From DATKDU01 sp035512595 (GTDB taxonomy: Bacteria; Planctomycetota; Planctomycetia; Pirellulales; Pirellulaceae), in the NCBI GenBank assembly GCA_035512595.1, contig DATKDU010000316.1, positions 1-21,954 of the forward strand: a DNA stretch of 21,954 nucleotides, in the 5' to 3' direction. The translations under genes and the position numbers were made by a program. The notes beneath the pieces were generated by a model. It made no database searches and was not told the origin of the DNA. It was given only the letters and a program-made list of their open reading frames with translations. Positions 1-6,185 of the stretch are shown here, piece after piece. Each line of letters opens with the position of its first letter. The first letter of the stretch is position 1.

Positions 1-1
1 G

Positions 2-136
2 ATCTACACCGGCAAGCATCTCGGCAGTTGCGGCCTCGTCCAACGCGGCCTGCTCTTCCTCCGCGAGCTGTGCCACACCACGCCGCCGTGGGGCGAGTCG
101 ATCTGGGAAACGTTCAAGGCGAAGCCGAGGAAGTAG
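2..136 (+). CDS. C-terminal end of an unrecognised protein (partial)
   Basis: An open frame enters from the left edge and ends at TAG 134-136, giving 44 residues that finish with WETFKAKPRK. The composition is plausible for protein (GC-rich codons with G/C at third positions), and the frame stops just before a heptamer repeat, as several other genes in this window do. The fragment is too short for me to recognise a family, so no function is proposed. The start lies outside the window. It converges with the minus-strand phosphatase gene, whose stop codon lies about 50 nt downstream. Confidence 0.55.
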   Translation: MYTGKHLGSCGLVQRGLLFLRELCHTTPPWGESIWETFKAKPRK

Positions 137-139
137 GGG

Positions 140-166
140 CCTGAACCCTGAACCCTGAACCCTGAC
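140..166. repeat. Heptamer tandem repeat, unit CCTGAAC (about 4 copies)
   Basis: CCTGAAC is repeated three times exactly, followed by the variant CCTGACC. It fills most of the short gap between two convergent stop codons. The same heptamer (read there as CCCTGAA) recurs near position 19600. Confidence 0.85.
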
Positions 167-185
167 CACCGAAATGCAACCAGCC

Positions 186-1010
186 CTACGATTTTCTGGC
201 CGCTTGCCGCGTGATGGCGAGCACTTCCTCGAGCACCAAGGAATTGGTGGCGATCGCTTCGCCGGCGTGGATCGTCCGGTTGCCTTGCCAGTCGGTGAAG
301 GTGCCGCCGGCTTCTTCGACGATCGGCTGCACAGCCGCGCAGTCCCACAGGTTCATGATCGGATCGACCATCACTTCCGCCCGCCCCGTCGCGATCAGCA
401 GGTAGCCGTAGCAGTCCCCCCAGGTGCGAGTGATCGAGGCGGCCCTTTGCAGTTGCTCGTAGACCGCTTGCCCGCCGCGCTCGGCAAAGTTATCGACCTG
501 CGAGGTGAGGAACAGCCCCTCGGCCAGCCGCGGCTTGCTCGACACCGATACCCGCCGCGGCGTCTCACTGCCGCGGAAATGCCAGGCCCCGCCGCCGCGC
601 TCGGCATAAATCCCTTCATCGAGGCCGGGGATGTAGACCAGCCCCAGCAGCGCTTCCCCCGAATGCTCCACGGCGACCAGCGTGCCATACAGCGGCACGC
701 CGCTGATGAAGCTCTTGGTGCCGTCGATCGGATCGAGAATCCAGCGGAAGCCGGAAGTGCCGGGAGTTTCGCCGAATTCTTCGCCCAGGATAGCGTCGAA
801 GGGAAAGGCGGCGGCAATCCGCTGCCGCAGCAGTTGCTCGGCGCTTTTGTCGGCAATCGTGACGGGGGACTGGTCGGCTTTGCGCTCGACGTCGAACTCG
901 TTTTGAAACCAGGTGAGCGTGAGCTGCCCCGCCGCGCGGCCGGCGGTAATCGCCAGCTCCAGGCGGCTGGTCAAATCGGCGGGAGTGACGGAGGGAGGAA
1001 GGGGTGTCAT
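186..1010 (-). CDS. hisN: Histidinol-phosphatase, inositol-monophosphatase type (HisN)
   Basis: This 274-residue protein belongs to the Mg-dependent inositol monophosphatase superfamily. Visible motifs are GEEFG (76-80), DPIDGTKSFISG (93-104) and WDCAA (222-226). They supply the expected metal ligands E77, D93, D96 and D223. The stretches TKSFISGVPLYGTL and GDCYGYLLIATGRAEVMVDP resemble HisN-type histidinol phosphatases more than inositol phosphatases or CysQ, so the likely reaction is L-histidinol phosphate to histidinol, the penultimate step of histidine synthesis, in the cytoplasm. The length is normal for the family. No other his gene lies nearby, so substrate assignment rests on motif resemblance. 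Inositol-1-phosphatase or a related sugar phosphatase is the main alternative. The next gene upstream on the same strand is the Rrf2 regulator, separated by about 200 nt that contain a heptamer-built inverted repeat. Confidence 0.85.
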   Translation of the reverse strand: MTPLPPSVTPADLTSRLELAITAGRAAGQLTLTWFQNEFDVERKADQSPVTIADKSAEQLLRQRIAAAFPFDAILGEEFGETPGTSGFRWILDPIDGTKSFISGVPLYGTLVAVEHSGEALLGLVYIPGLDEGIYAERGGGAWHFRGSETPRRVSVSSKPRLAEGLFLTSQVDNFAERGGQAVYEQLQRAASITRTWGDCYGYLLIATGRAEVMVDPIMNLWDCAAVQPIVEEAGGTFTDWQGNRTIHAGEAIATNSLVLEEVLAITRQAARKS

Positions 1011-1073
1011 TCCGACAACGTAGCCCCGCCAGGGAATTTCATCCAGCCGGGTGAGTCGCTAAGGGCGGAAGCA

Positions 1074-1215
1074 CGAAAATCGAAGTGCGAAATTCGAAAC
1101 AAATCCAAAGCACCAAGGTCGAATCTCTCAAACGCGTCGTGCAGCCGTTTTGAGCATTTCGATTTCCTGCTTCCGTGCTTGTTTCGGACTTCGCACTTCG
1201 GATTTCGGATTTCAT
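1074..1215. repeat. Inverted-repeat element with heptamer-built arms
   Basis: The left arm (1075-1103) and right arm (1178-1206) are reverse complements at 24 of 29 positions. Both arms read as consecutive 7-mers: CGAAAAT CGAAGTG CGAAATT on the left, ACTTCGC ACTTCGG ATTTCGG on the right. The right arm runs into the TGA stop codon of the Rrf2 gene (1212-1214). The element is AT-richer than its flanks. Position and symmetry could allow it to act as a transcript-end hairpin, but there is no U-tract. Confidence 0.75.
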
Positions 1216-1664
1216 ACCTGGTCGCTGACGTCCGAACTTTTCGCCGCTACGTCCTCCGCCGGCAATTCGGGCGGCTTAAGAAGCTGCGAGAGCTTGATCG
1301 CTTCGAGCTGCTTGCGGGTCGAGGTGGTCACGTCCTGGAGGGCCGTTTGCAGCTTGTTCTGCGAATCCTGGGAGAGGCCGGTTCCCATTTCCAGCGTGGC
1401 GTCGTACGGCCCTTCGATGGCCTCGATCACTTCCAAAAGCGAAATCTGATCGGCCGGCTTCACCAGCGAATAGCCGCCGTCAACGCCCCGCGTGCTGCGG
1501 AGAATGCCGTGCGTCACCAGGTTGCGGAGGATTTGCAGGAGAAACCGCTCCGGCATTTTTCCCTCGGTGGCCAGGCGGCTGCAGGGAACGGGGCCCTTGG
1601 TCTGGAGTTGGGCCAACTGGAGAGTGGCCCGGACGGCATAAGCGACGGTGCGAGAGAGTTTCAT
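1212..1664 (-). CDS. Rrf2-family transcriptional regulator lacking Fe-S cysteines
   Basis: This 150-residue winged-helix regulator starts MKLSRTVAYAVRATLQLA, the usual Rrf2/IscR opening. It has the HTH segment around residues 27-60 and the wing signature RGVDGGYSLVKP near 59-70. Family members such as IscR, NsrR and RsrR ligate an Fe-S cluster through three cysteines around residues 90-105. Here the only cysteine is C28, inside the HTH, so cluster sensing of that kind looks absent. The C-terminal 40 residues are a polar extension. The ATG at 1662-1664 fits the family start; only a weak AGGGA-like ribosome site precedes it. The gene is divergent from the ferritin-like gene, so control of iron or redox storage and autoregulation are reasonable inferences. 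A candidate promoter and operator are listed separately. Confidence 0.85.
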   Translation of the reverse strand: MKLSRTVAYAVRATLQLAQLQTKGPVPCSRLATEGKMPERFLLQILRNLVTHGILRSTRGVDGGYSLVKPADQISLLEVIEAIEGPYDATLEMGTGLSQDSQNKLQTALQDVTTSTRKQLEAIKLSQLLKPPELPAEDVAAKSSDVSDQV

Positions 1665-1838
1665 GGGACGATCCCTAGGGCCAAGCAGCGAAGGGCGCCT
1701 GCCATCCTTCGCGCGCTTGCAGGTGAATGCTCAGCCGCGTTTCGGCCGCCGGGAGCGGGCGGAACGCTCCTCTACCTTGGTTTCTCGTCCCGGATCCATC
1801 CAGCCCAATCCAACCTTCGTTACCGCAAGCAGGCCAAC

Positions 1839-1866
1839 AGTTTAGCGATGGGCATTCGATTGTCAA
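1839..1866 (-). promoter_or_regulatory. Candidate sigma70-type promoter for the Rrf2 gene
   Basis: On the minus strand, a perfect -35 TTGACA (1866-1861) is followed after 16 nt by TAAACT (1844-1839), which matches 4 of 6 of TATAAT. The predicted start is near 1832, leaving a leader of roughly 170 nt before the Rrf2 ATG. Confidence 0.4.
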
Positions 1867-1884
1867 TCAAACCACTTGACGATC
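1858..1884. promoter_or_regulatory. Inverted repeat overlapping the Rrf2 -35 box (possible operator)
   Basis: GATTGTCAA (1858-1866) and TTGACGATC (1876-1884) are inverted copies with 8 of 9 matches, separated by 9 nt. The left half covers the -35 box of the candidate Rrf2 promoter. A second perfect 7-bp inverted repeat, CATTTTC/GAAAATG, lies just beyond at 1889-1910. Either could bind a dimeric regulator; autoregulation by Rrf2 is an inference. Confidence 0.35.
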
Positions 1885-2072
1885 CGGGCATTTTCAACTT
1901 CTCGAAAATGGGCAATTCACGGGCCGCACAGCGGCGACAACGTGTCGCACGCCCGGAGGCGCAATTGAGACTGCGTCCCACGAATTGGCACCACCAGAGC
2001 GGCAAAAAGTCGAGACCGATTGTCGATTGCGCGTCGATCTAACTGTTTTTGCAGAAATGACTTAGTACGCCC

Positions 2073-2100
2073 TGGACAGCATCCGATGGACCGCTATGAT
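2073..2100 (+). promoter_or_regulatory. Candidate sigma70-type promoter for the ferritin-like gene
   Basis: TGGACA (2073-2078) and TATGAT (2095-2100) each match 5 of 6 of the -35 and -10 consensus and are spaced by 16 nt. The predicted start near 2107 gives a leader of about 45 nt that contains the AAGGAG ribosome site at 2139-2144. Confidence 0.45.
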
Positions 2101-2151
2101 TGGGATTGGAAACGACATTGACGAGAGACTCAACAAGCAAGGAGCGAGAAA

Positions 2152-2604
2152 ATGGATAAGGCCAAGATCATCGAGAAGCTGAACGAAGCCCTCCGCCATG
2201 AATGGACGGGCGTCGCCCAATATTCGCAGGCGGGATTTCTGGTCGCGGGACTATGGCGGGAGGTCTATTCGGCCCTTTTCTTCGACAGTGCCAAGGAATC
2301 GTTTGGCCATGCCCGCATGGTCGGCGAGAAGATCGTCGCCATGGGGGGCGTGCCGACGGTCGAGCGCAATCCGATCAAGCAGTCGGAGGATGTGCTCGAG
2401 ATGCTCAAGACGGCACTGGAGTTCGAAACCAAGGCCGTGAAGGTCTACAACGAGGCGCTGGCCCTGGCGGAGGGAGACCGGCCGCTGGTGGTGTGGCTGG
2501 AAGACCTGCTGAACGAGGAGCAGGACGGGGTCGATAAGATCACGCGGATCCTCCGCGATCCGAAAGCGGTCGCCGCTTCGCATCCGGTGGGAAAAGTCGG
2601 CTAG
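2152..2604 (+). CDS. Ferritin-like / bacterioferritin-family protein
   Basis: This 150-residue four-helix-bundle protein resembles bacterioferritin and related ferritin-like domains: NEALRHEWTGVAQYSQAG in helix 1, SAKESFGHARMVGEKI in helix 2, LEFETKAVKVYNEAL in helix 3 and LLNEEQDGVDKITRIL in helix 4. Candidate di-iron ligands are E17, E49 or H53, E92 and E122. The canonical ExxH pairs are altered: helix 2 reads ESFGH and helix 4 reads EEQD where bacterioferritin has EEGH. Ferroxidase chemistry is therefore less certain than the fold. A likely role is iron storage or oxidative protection in the cytoplasm. The start is fixed by AAGGAG seven nt upstream. The gene is divergent from the Rrf2 regulator. 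No terminator follows; the next hairpin is the aroF attenuator. Confidence 0.8.
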   Translation: MDKAKIIEKLNEALRHEWTGVAQYSQAGFLVAGLWREVYSALFFDSAKESFGHARMVGEKIVAMGGVPTVERNPIKQSEDVLEMLKTALEFETKAVKVYNEALALAEGDRPLVVWLEDLLNEEQDGVDKITRILRDPKAVAASHPVGKVG

Positions 2605-2623
2605 AAGTTCGGCGGGCTGCCTC

Positions 2624-2651
2624 TTGAAAGCTCAGCAGCTTCGACCATAAT
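2624..2651 (+). promoter_or_regulatory. Promoter of the aroF leader
   Basis: TTGAAA (2624-2629) and CATAAT (2646-2651) each match 5 of 6 of consensus, with a 16-nt spacer. Initiation 6-8 nt after the -10 box falls at 2657-2659, on or next to the leader-peptide ATG (2659-2661). Confidence 0.55.
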
Positions 2652-2658
2652 GAGTCCC

Positions 2659-2733
2659 ATGCGGCGGCACGTTGGCTACTTCTGGCGGTTTACTTTTACC
2701 CTCGGCGTCCGAGGGGCCGCGGAAGTTGTCTAG
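2659..2733 (+). CDS. Aromatic-rich leader peptide of the aroF attenuator
   Basis: A 24-codon ORF begins at ATG 2659 and ends at TAG 2731-2733. Codons 7-13 encode Tyr-Phe-Trp-Arg-Phe-Thr-Phe, five aromatic residues out of seven covering all three aromatic amino acids (2677-2697). It lies between a good promoter and a strong terminator upstream of DAHP synthase. That is the arrangement of leader peptides whose translation senses charged tRNA. A hairpin, CUUCUGGCGG (2679-2688) with CCGCGGAAG (2717-2725), overlaps the control codons. It encloses a tight stem, CCCTCGG/CCGAGGG (2699-2715). There is no convincing Shine-Dalgarno. Because the predicted transcription start coincides with this AUG, translation may be leaderless. 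An in-frame ATG at 2650 would give 27 codons but lies in the -10 box. The function is inferred from sequence only. Confidence 0.65.
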   Translation: MRRHVGYFWRFTFTLGVRGAAEVV

Positions 2734-2759
2734 TCGCTGACAACCATTGACATTCCCAG

Positions 2760-2797
2760 CCCCGAGGACCAGCCAGGTCGCTCGGGGTTTTTTGTTT
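2760..2797 (+). terminator. Intrinsic terminator acting as attenuator before aroF
   Basis: CCCCGAG-GACC (2760-2770) pairs with GGTC-g-CTCGGGG (2776-2787): 11 bp, one bulged G and a 5-nt loop. TTTTTTGTTT (2788-2797) follows. It lies 26 nt after the leader-peptide stop and about 118 nt before the aroF start. Alternative pairings with upstream sequence exist: GGGGC 2713-2717 with GCCCC 2759-2763, and CCTCGG 2700-2705 with CCGAGG 2762-2767. Either would break this stem. Confidence 0.75.
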
Positions 2798-2915
2798 CCA
2801 CCGGCGGCCAACTGCGGTTGATCCTCTGGGCTCGGATGTCCGGAGCATGGTCATGAACGCGCTGGTTCCCCTACGCCGCAGGCCATCGTTCCGCCGTCCT
2901 GAGGAGCTGTTTTCA

Positions 2916-3929
2916 ATGATCGTCGTCATGGAACAGGGGGCTACCCCCGAGCAAATCCGCCACATGGCCCAGCGCGTCGAAGCGCTCGGCCTGAAGGCCC
3001 ACGTCATTCAAGGAACCGAGCGGACCGTGATTGCCGCCATCGGCGAGAAGCGGGCCGAGACCAAAGAGTCGCTGGCCAGCGGCCCGGGCGTGGCCGACGT
3101 GGTGCCGATCCTGGCGCCCTACAAAGTCGCCAGCCGCGAGGTGAAAAAGGAGCCGACGCAGGTGGTGACCGGCAGCCTGAAAGTCGGCGGCGGTGCGATC
3201 GGCATCATCGCCGGGCCGTGCTCGGTGGAAAGCGAGGAGCAGATCCTCTCCTCCGCCCGTGCGGTGAAAGCAGCCGGGGCCACGGCACTTCGCGGCGGGG
3301 CGTTCAAGCCGCGGACCAGCCCCTACGCCTTCCAGGGGATGAAGGAAGAGGGGCTGAAACTTTTGGCCCAGGCGCGGGCGGAAACCGGGTTGGCGATCGT
3401 CACCGAAGTTATGTCGAGCGAGGAGGTGGACCTCGTTGCGGAGTATGCCAACGTGCTCCAGGTCGGCGCTCGCAACATGCAGAACTATCGCCTGCTGGAG
3501 GCGGTGGGGCAGGCGAAGGTGCCGGTGCTCCTCAAGCGCGGTCCGAGCGCGACGATCGAGGAATTGCTCCTGGCCGCGGAATACATCCTCAACGAAGGCA
3601 ATCCCAACGTGATGCTCTGCGAGCGGGGGATCCGCACGTTCGAGGCGCACACCCGCTTCACGCTGCCGCTGGCGACCGTGCCGTACCTGCACCACAAGAC
3701 GCACCTGCCGGTCCTCGTCGATCCCAGCCACGGCACGGGTCACACGTATCTCGTCCCCGACATGGCGGCTGCCTCCATTGCCGCCGGGGCTGACGGCCTG
3801 ATCCTGGAAGTCCATCCCGATCCGGAGCGGGCCCTCTCCGACGGCTATCAGTCACTCAATTTCGCCCAGTTCGAGGAGACGATGGCCAAATGCCGAGCGG
3901 TGGCTGCGGCGCTGGGGAAGAAGATCTGA
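2916..3929 (+). CDS. aroF: 3-deoxy-7-phosphoheptulonate (DAHP) synthase, type Ib, with N-terminal regulatory domain
   Basis: The enzyme condenses phosphoenolpyruvate with erythrose 4-phosphate to DAHP, the first step of the shikimate pathway, in the cytoplasm. From the ATG at 2916 it has 337 residues, matching the usual type Ib length. Residues 1-66 form the ferredoxin-like domain that in relatives binds Tyr/Phe for feedback inhibition. The (beta/alpha)8 barrel follows, with GPCSVES (100-106), RGGAFKPRTSPY (126-137) and LVDPSHGTGH (267-276). The expected metal ligands C102, H272, E298 and D309 are all present. The start is chosen because GAGGAG (2901-2906) lies nine nt upstream; an in-frame ATG at 2847 would add 23 basic residues foreign to the family. 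A leader peptide and terminator upstream suggest attenuation control in addition to allostery. The gene converges with the zinc-ribbon gene across a palindromic repeat. Confidence 0.95.
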   Translation: MIVVMEQGATPEQIRHMAQRVEALGLKAHVIQGTERTVIAAIGEKRAETKESLASGPGVADVVPILAPYKVASREVKKEPTQVVTGSLKVGGGAIGIIAGPCSVESEEQILSSARAVKAAGATALRGGAFKPRTSPYAFQGMKEEGLKLLAQARAETGLAIVTEVMSSEEVDLVAEYANVLQVGARNMQNYRLLEAVGQAKVPVLLKRGPSATIEELLLAAEYILNEGNPNVMLCERGIRTFEAHTRFTLPLATVPYLHHKTHLPVLVDPSHGTGHTYLVPDMAAASIAAGADGLILEVHPDPERALSDGYQSLNFAQFEETMAKCRAVAAALGKKI

Positions 3930-3939
3930 CGCCGGATCC

Positions 3940-4019
3940 CCACAAGCCTGAAGCGCAAGCGAAGGAAAGGCCATTTTGCGAGTGGATCGCGTTCCTTCGC
4001 TGGCGCTTCAGGCTTGTGG
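3940..4019. repeat. Long palindromic dispersed element, copy 1
   Basis: A 28-nt left arm (3940-3967) and right arm (3992-4019) are inverted copies with one mismatch, around a 24-nt centre. The core is CAAGCCTGAAGCGCMAGCGA. It begins 11 nt after the aroF stop and ends exactly at the stop codon of the convergent gene (4020-4022). The copy at 11471-11549 shares both the arms and the centre (TTTTGCGNGTGGA). It may terminate both convergent transcripts. Confidence 0.85.
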
Positions 4020-6026
4020 CTACTTTGGCGCGCTGGCCCACTCGCCGAGCAGTTTCTCCACCACGCGCTGCTGCGGCTGCGGGAGCGATGCCAGGATGCA
4101 GCCGCTGACCGGATCGAAGTGCAGCGCACCGGCGGCATCTTCGGTTCCAGTTGACGGCAGCGCAGTGCGCAGTCGGGCCAGGAGCACTTCCCCGGCGGCC
4201 GCATTGGCCGCCAGCGTGCCCACGGGATAAACCTCGAGCTCTAGCGACTGAGCCAGAGCCGAGAGGGTCGTGACTTGGACGGTCTGCTCATCGACGGCCC
4301 GCCAGGCCAAATCCATCGGAGCGAGCAGCTCCGTCAGCGCCTCGCTGAGCGGCTTGTTCTCCACCGAGAGAATCCCCTCGCCGTCGGCATTCCACCCTTC
4401 GGCCGCCAACGCCCGCCAATCGACCAGGATGCGGAACTGCCCCTCCTTTTCCAGCCGCTTGAGGATGATCGCCAGCAACGTCGGCTGGCTGTAGTTCAGC
4501 GAGAGGGTCGTCGCCAGCTTGGTGCTTGCTCTGGCGGACCTCGATTCCAATCGGAACACCTCCGCCGGCTGCCTCGTTCGCAGCGCGAGCCCGCGCGCGA
4601 CGCGCAGCTTCTCCATCAGCAGCAACAGGCCGGCATACGTCCGGTCCGACGCGCGGACGGCGAATTGTTCCACTCCGAGCGTCAGCGACGCGCCTTCTTC
4701 ATCCCCGTCTTTCCAAGTTCCCGGCTCGATTAGCGCCGTCGCCCACTGGGCCAGTTGCTGAGCCTGTTCCTCGTTCTTGTTCGTCAAATCATCGACCGGA
4801 AACGAACGGTCGGCGAGCTTTCCGCCCAGCGACACGACCAACTGATCGTCCGCGATCGTGTACTCCAGGTGCAGCGGCGCAAGGGCCAACGTGAGCGCCT
4901 GGCCAATCGTCGTGTTTTCCGCTTTCAGTGACACAGGGGACGCTGGCGAAAGACCGGCCAGGGGCAATCCTTCCGGGTCGAGCGTGATCGGGATCGTGCT
5001 CAGACTCGACAGATCGGTCAGAAAATCGGCCAGCGGCACTCCAGGAACGTCGATCCCCGCCAGCGAATCGGCCAGCCGCGCGGCGACGTCAACGTGCCGC
5101 GGCGCAGGCCGCGGAGCAGCCGGCGGCCCGTCGGCAGCGGGCTCTTCGTCCACCGATTTTTCAGTCGCAGCCGGTGCTTCCGCGGCGGGCAGCGGATTGT
5201 CGTTACCCACTTCGAGCACCTTGCCGAATTTTCCCAGCGGATCATCGCCAATGGCGACGGGCGGCTTTCCCGATTTGCCGGCGGCTTTCGCTGGCTCAAC
5301 GAGTCCCAACGGGTCGTCTTGCTTTTCTTTGACTTTGACTTTTGGTGCCGCCGGCGGTTCGGTTGCTTGGGGGGACGTATCGGTCTTGGCAGCATCCGCT
5401 GGCGGCGCTTCGGTTTTGGCGTCCGTCGAAACGTCGTTGGTCGGCGCCACATTCGGTTGAGACTCAGCGGACTTTGTCGGCGTAATCCCGGGCGTGGAAG
5501 ACTTGGCGACGGCCGTGTCGCGGCTGCGCAGCAGCGACCCGGCAATCACGACTGCGGCGGCCAGTGCGACCCCCATCAAAACCGACAAGGCCAGCCAAAT
5601 TCCGTAACGGTGTGTCGGCGCGGCGATCGGGGGGACGCTCGCCAGCGTTGCCTTGGCAGGCGGTGGCGCCGGCGGTGCGGCGGCCGGGTCAGGCACGGGA
5701 GCCACTTGCGCGGGAGCCGCCGCCTTGTCAGCGCCTCGCGGCTGCTCCCCCCGCGAAACTGCGGCCACAGGCACGGGAGCAGCCCCCGACAGGATCGACT
5801 CGATATCGTCAAAATCCTTGGTGTTGTGCTCTTTCGCCTTTTCCCCTTGCTGCTCGACCGGCTTCGTCGCCGCGTTGGCCACCTCCGGCGGCACGCTGTC
5901 GTCGGGCGCCTTCACCAGCACCATCCCGCCGCACTTGGGGCAGGAGACGACCTGTCCGATGGCCGCGGCACTGCGCACCTTGAGCCGCGATTTGCAGGTC
6001 GAACAGGTGATGGAGAAAGGTTCCAC
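4020..6026 (-). CDS. Zinc-ribbon, single-TM protein with extracytoplasmic STN-like domains
   Basis: Read from the GTG at 6026 the protein has 668 residues. An N-terminal zinc ribbon has C8-x2-C11 and C29-x2-C32 (FSITCSTCKSRL and VSCPKCGG). A Pro/Ala-rich linker precedes one membrane helix (about 142-166), followed by a long Lys/Pro/Ala/Thr linker with two DDPLG motifs (about 237-265). From about residue 313 there are domains resembling the secretin/TonB short N-terminal (STN) fold: VPLADFLTDLSSLSTIPITLD, and later a similar stretch starting LLAIILKRLEKEGQ. The cytoplasmic ribbon and extracytoplasmic STN-like tail suggest a membrane scaffold or sensor; the real function is unknown. A longer frame to 6170 would translate a repeat array (TTHHSPLTTHHSPP) and is rejected. 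The gene lies downstream of the pseudokinase gene on the same strand, 159 nt away. Confidence 0.75.
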   Translation of the reverse strand: MEPFSITCSTCKSRLKVRSAAAIGQVVSCPKCGGMVLVKAPDDSVPPEVANAATKPVEQQGEKAKEHNTKDFDDIESILSGAAPVPVAAVSRGEQPRGADKAAAPAQVAPVPDPAAAPPAPPPAKATLASVPPIAAPTHRYGIWLALSVLMGVALAAAVVIAGSLLRSRDTAVAKSSTPGITPTKSAESQPNVAPTNDVSTDAKTEAPPADAAKTDTSPQATEPPAAPKVKVKEKQDDPLGLVEPAKAAGKSGKPPVAIGDDPLGKFGKVLEVGNDNPLPAAEAPAATEKSVDEEPAADGPPAAPRPAPRHVDVAARLADSLAGIDVPGVPLADFLTDLSSLSTIPITLDPEGLPLAGLSPASPVSLKAENTTIGQALTLALAPLHLEYTIADDQLVVSLGGKLADRSFPVDDLTNKNEEQAQQLAQWATALIEPGTWKDGDEEGASLTLGVEQFAVRASDRTYAGLLLLMEKLRVARGLALRTRQPAEVFRLESRSARASTKLATTLSLNYSQPTLLAIILKRLEKEGQFRILVDWRALAAEGWNADGEGILSVENKPLSEALTELLAPMDLAWRAVDEQTVQVTTLSALAQSLELEVYPVGTLAANAAAGEVLLARLRTALPSTGTEDAAGALHFDPVSGCILASLPQPQQRVVEKLLGEWASAPK

Positions 6027-6185
6027 GGGTGGTGAGTGGTGAGTGGTGAGTGGTGAGTGGTGAGTGGTGATTGGTGGGGAGCAGTCAGGGCATAGGTGGA
6101 GCACTTGGTACTCGATACTTGGTACTTCGTACTTCGTACGCGGCCAGTGGCTTCTGGCACTACTCACCACTCACCCCTCACCACC
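6027..6185. repeat. Composite heptamer repeat element filling an intergenic gap
   Basis: There are three blocks. First come five exact GTGAGTG copies plus GTGATTG (6032-6073). Next is a TACTTCG-type run in strict 7-nt register (6102-6143). Last is CACTACT CACCACT CACCCCT CACCACC (6158-6185), which is the inverse of the first block. It fills the whole gap from the pseudokinase stop (6186-6188) to the GTG start of the zinc-ribbon gene (6026). On the coding strand the start codon is directly preceded by CACTCAC-type heptamers, with no Shine-Dalgarno. Confidence 0.85.

Noticed and set aside
174..2042. 622-codon plus-strand open frame
   Set aside because: It runs antisense through hisN and the Rrf2 gene, both with clear family motifs, and its own translation shows no domain. 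It is a shadow of GC-rich codon bias.
2605..2915. T-box or other riboswitch before aroF
   Set aside because: I see no T-box core sequence or known aptamer signature. The aromatic-codon ORF plus terminator explains the leader better.
2913..3815. 300-codon minus-strand frame
   Set aside because: It is antisense to aroF, whose metal ligands and motifs are all present.
6027..6170. N-terminal extension of the zinc-ribbon protein to 6170
   Set aside because: The added 48 residues are the translation of heptamer repeats, and the zinc ribbon normally starts at the N-terminus.
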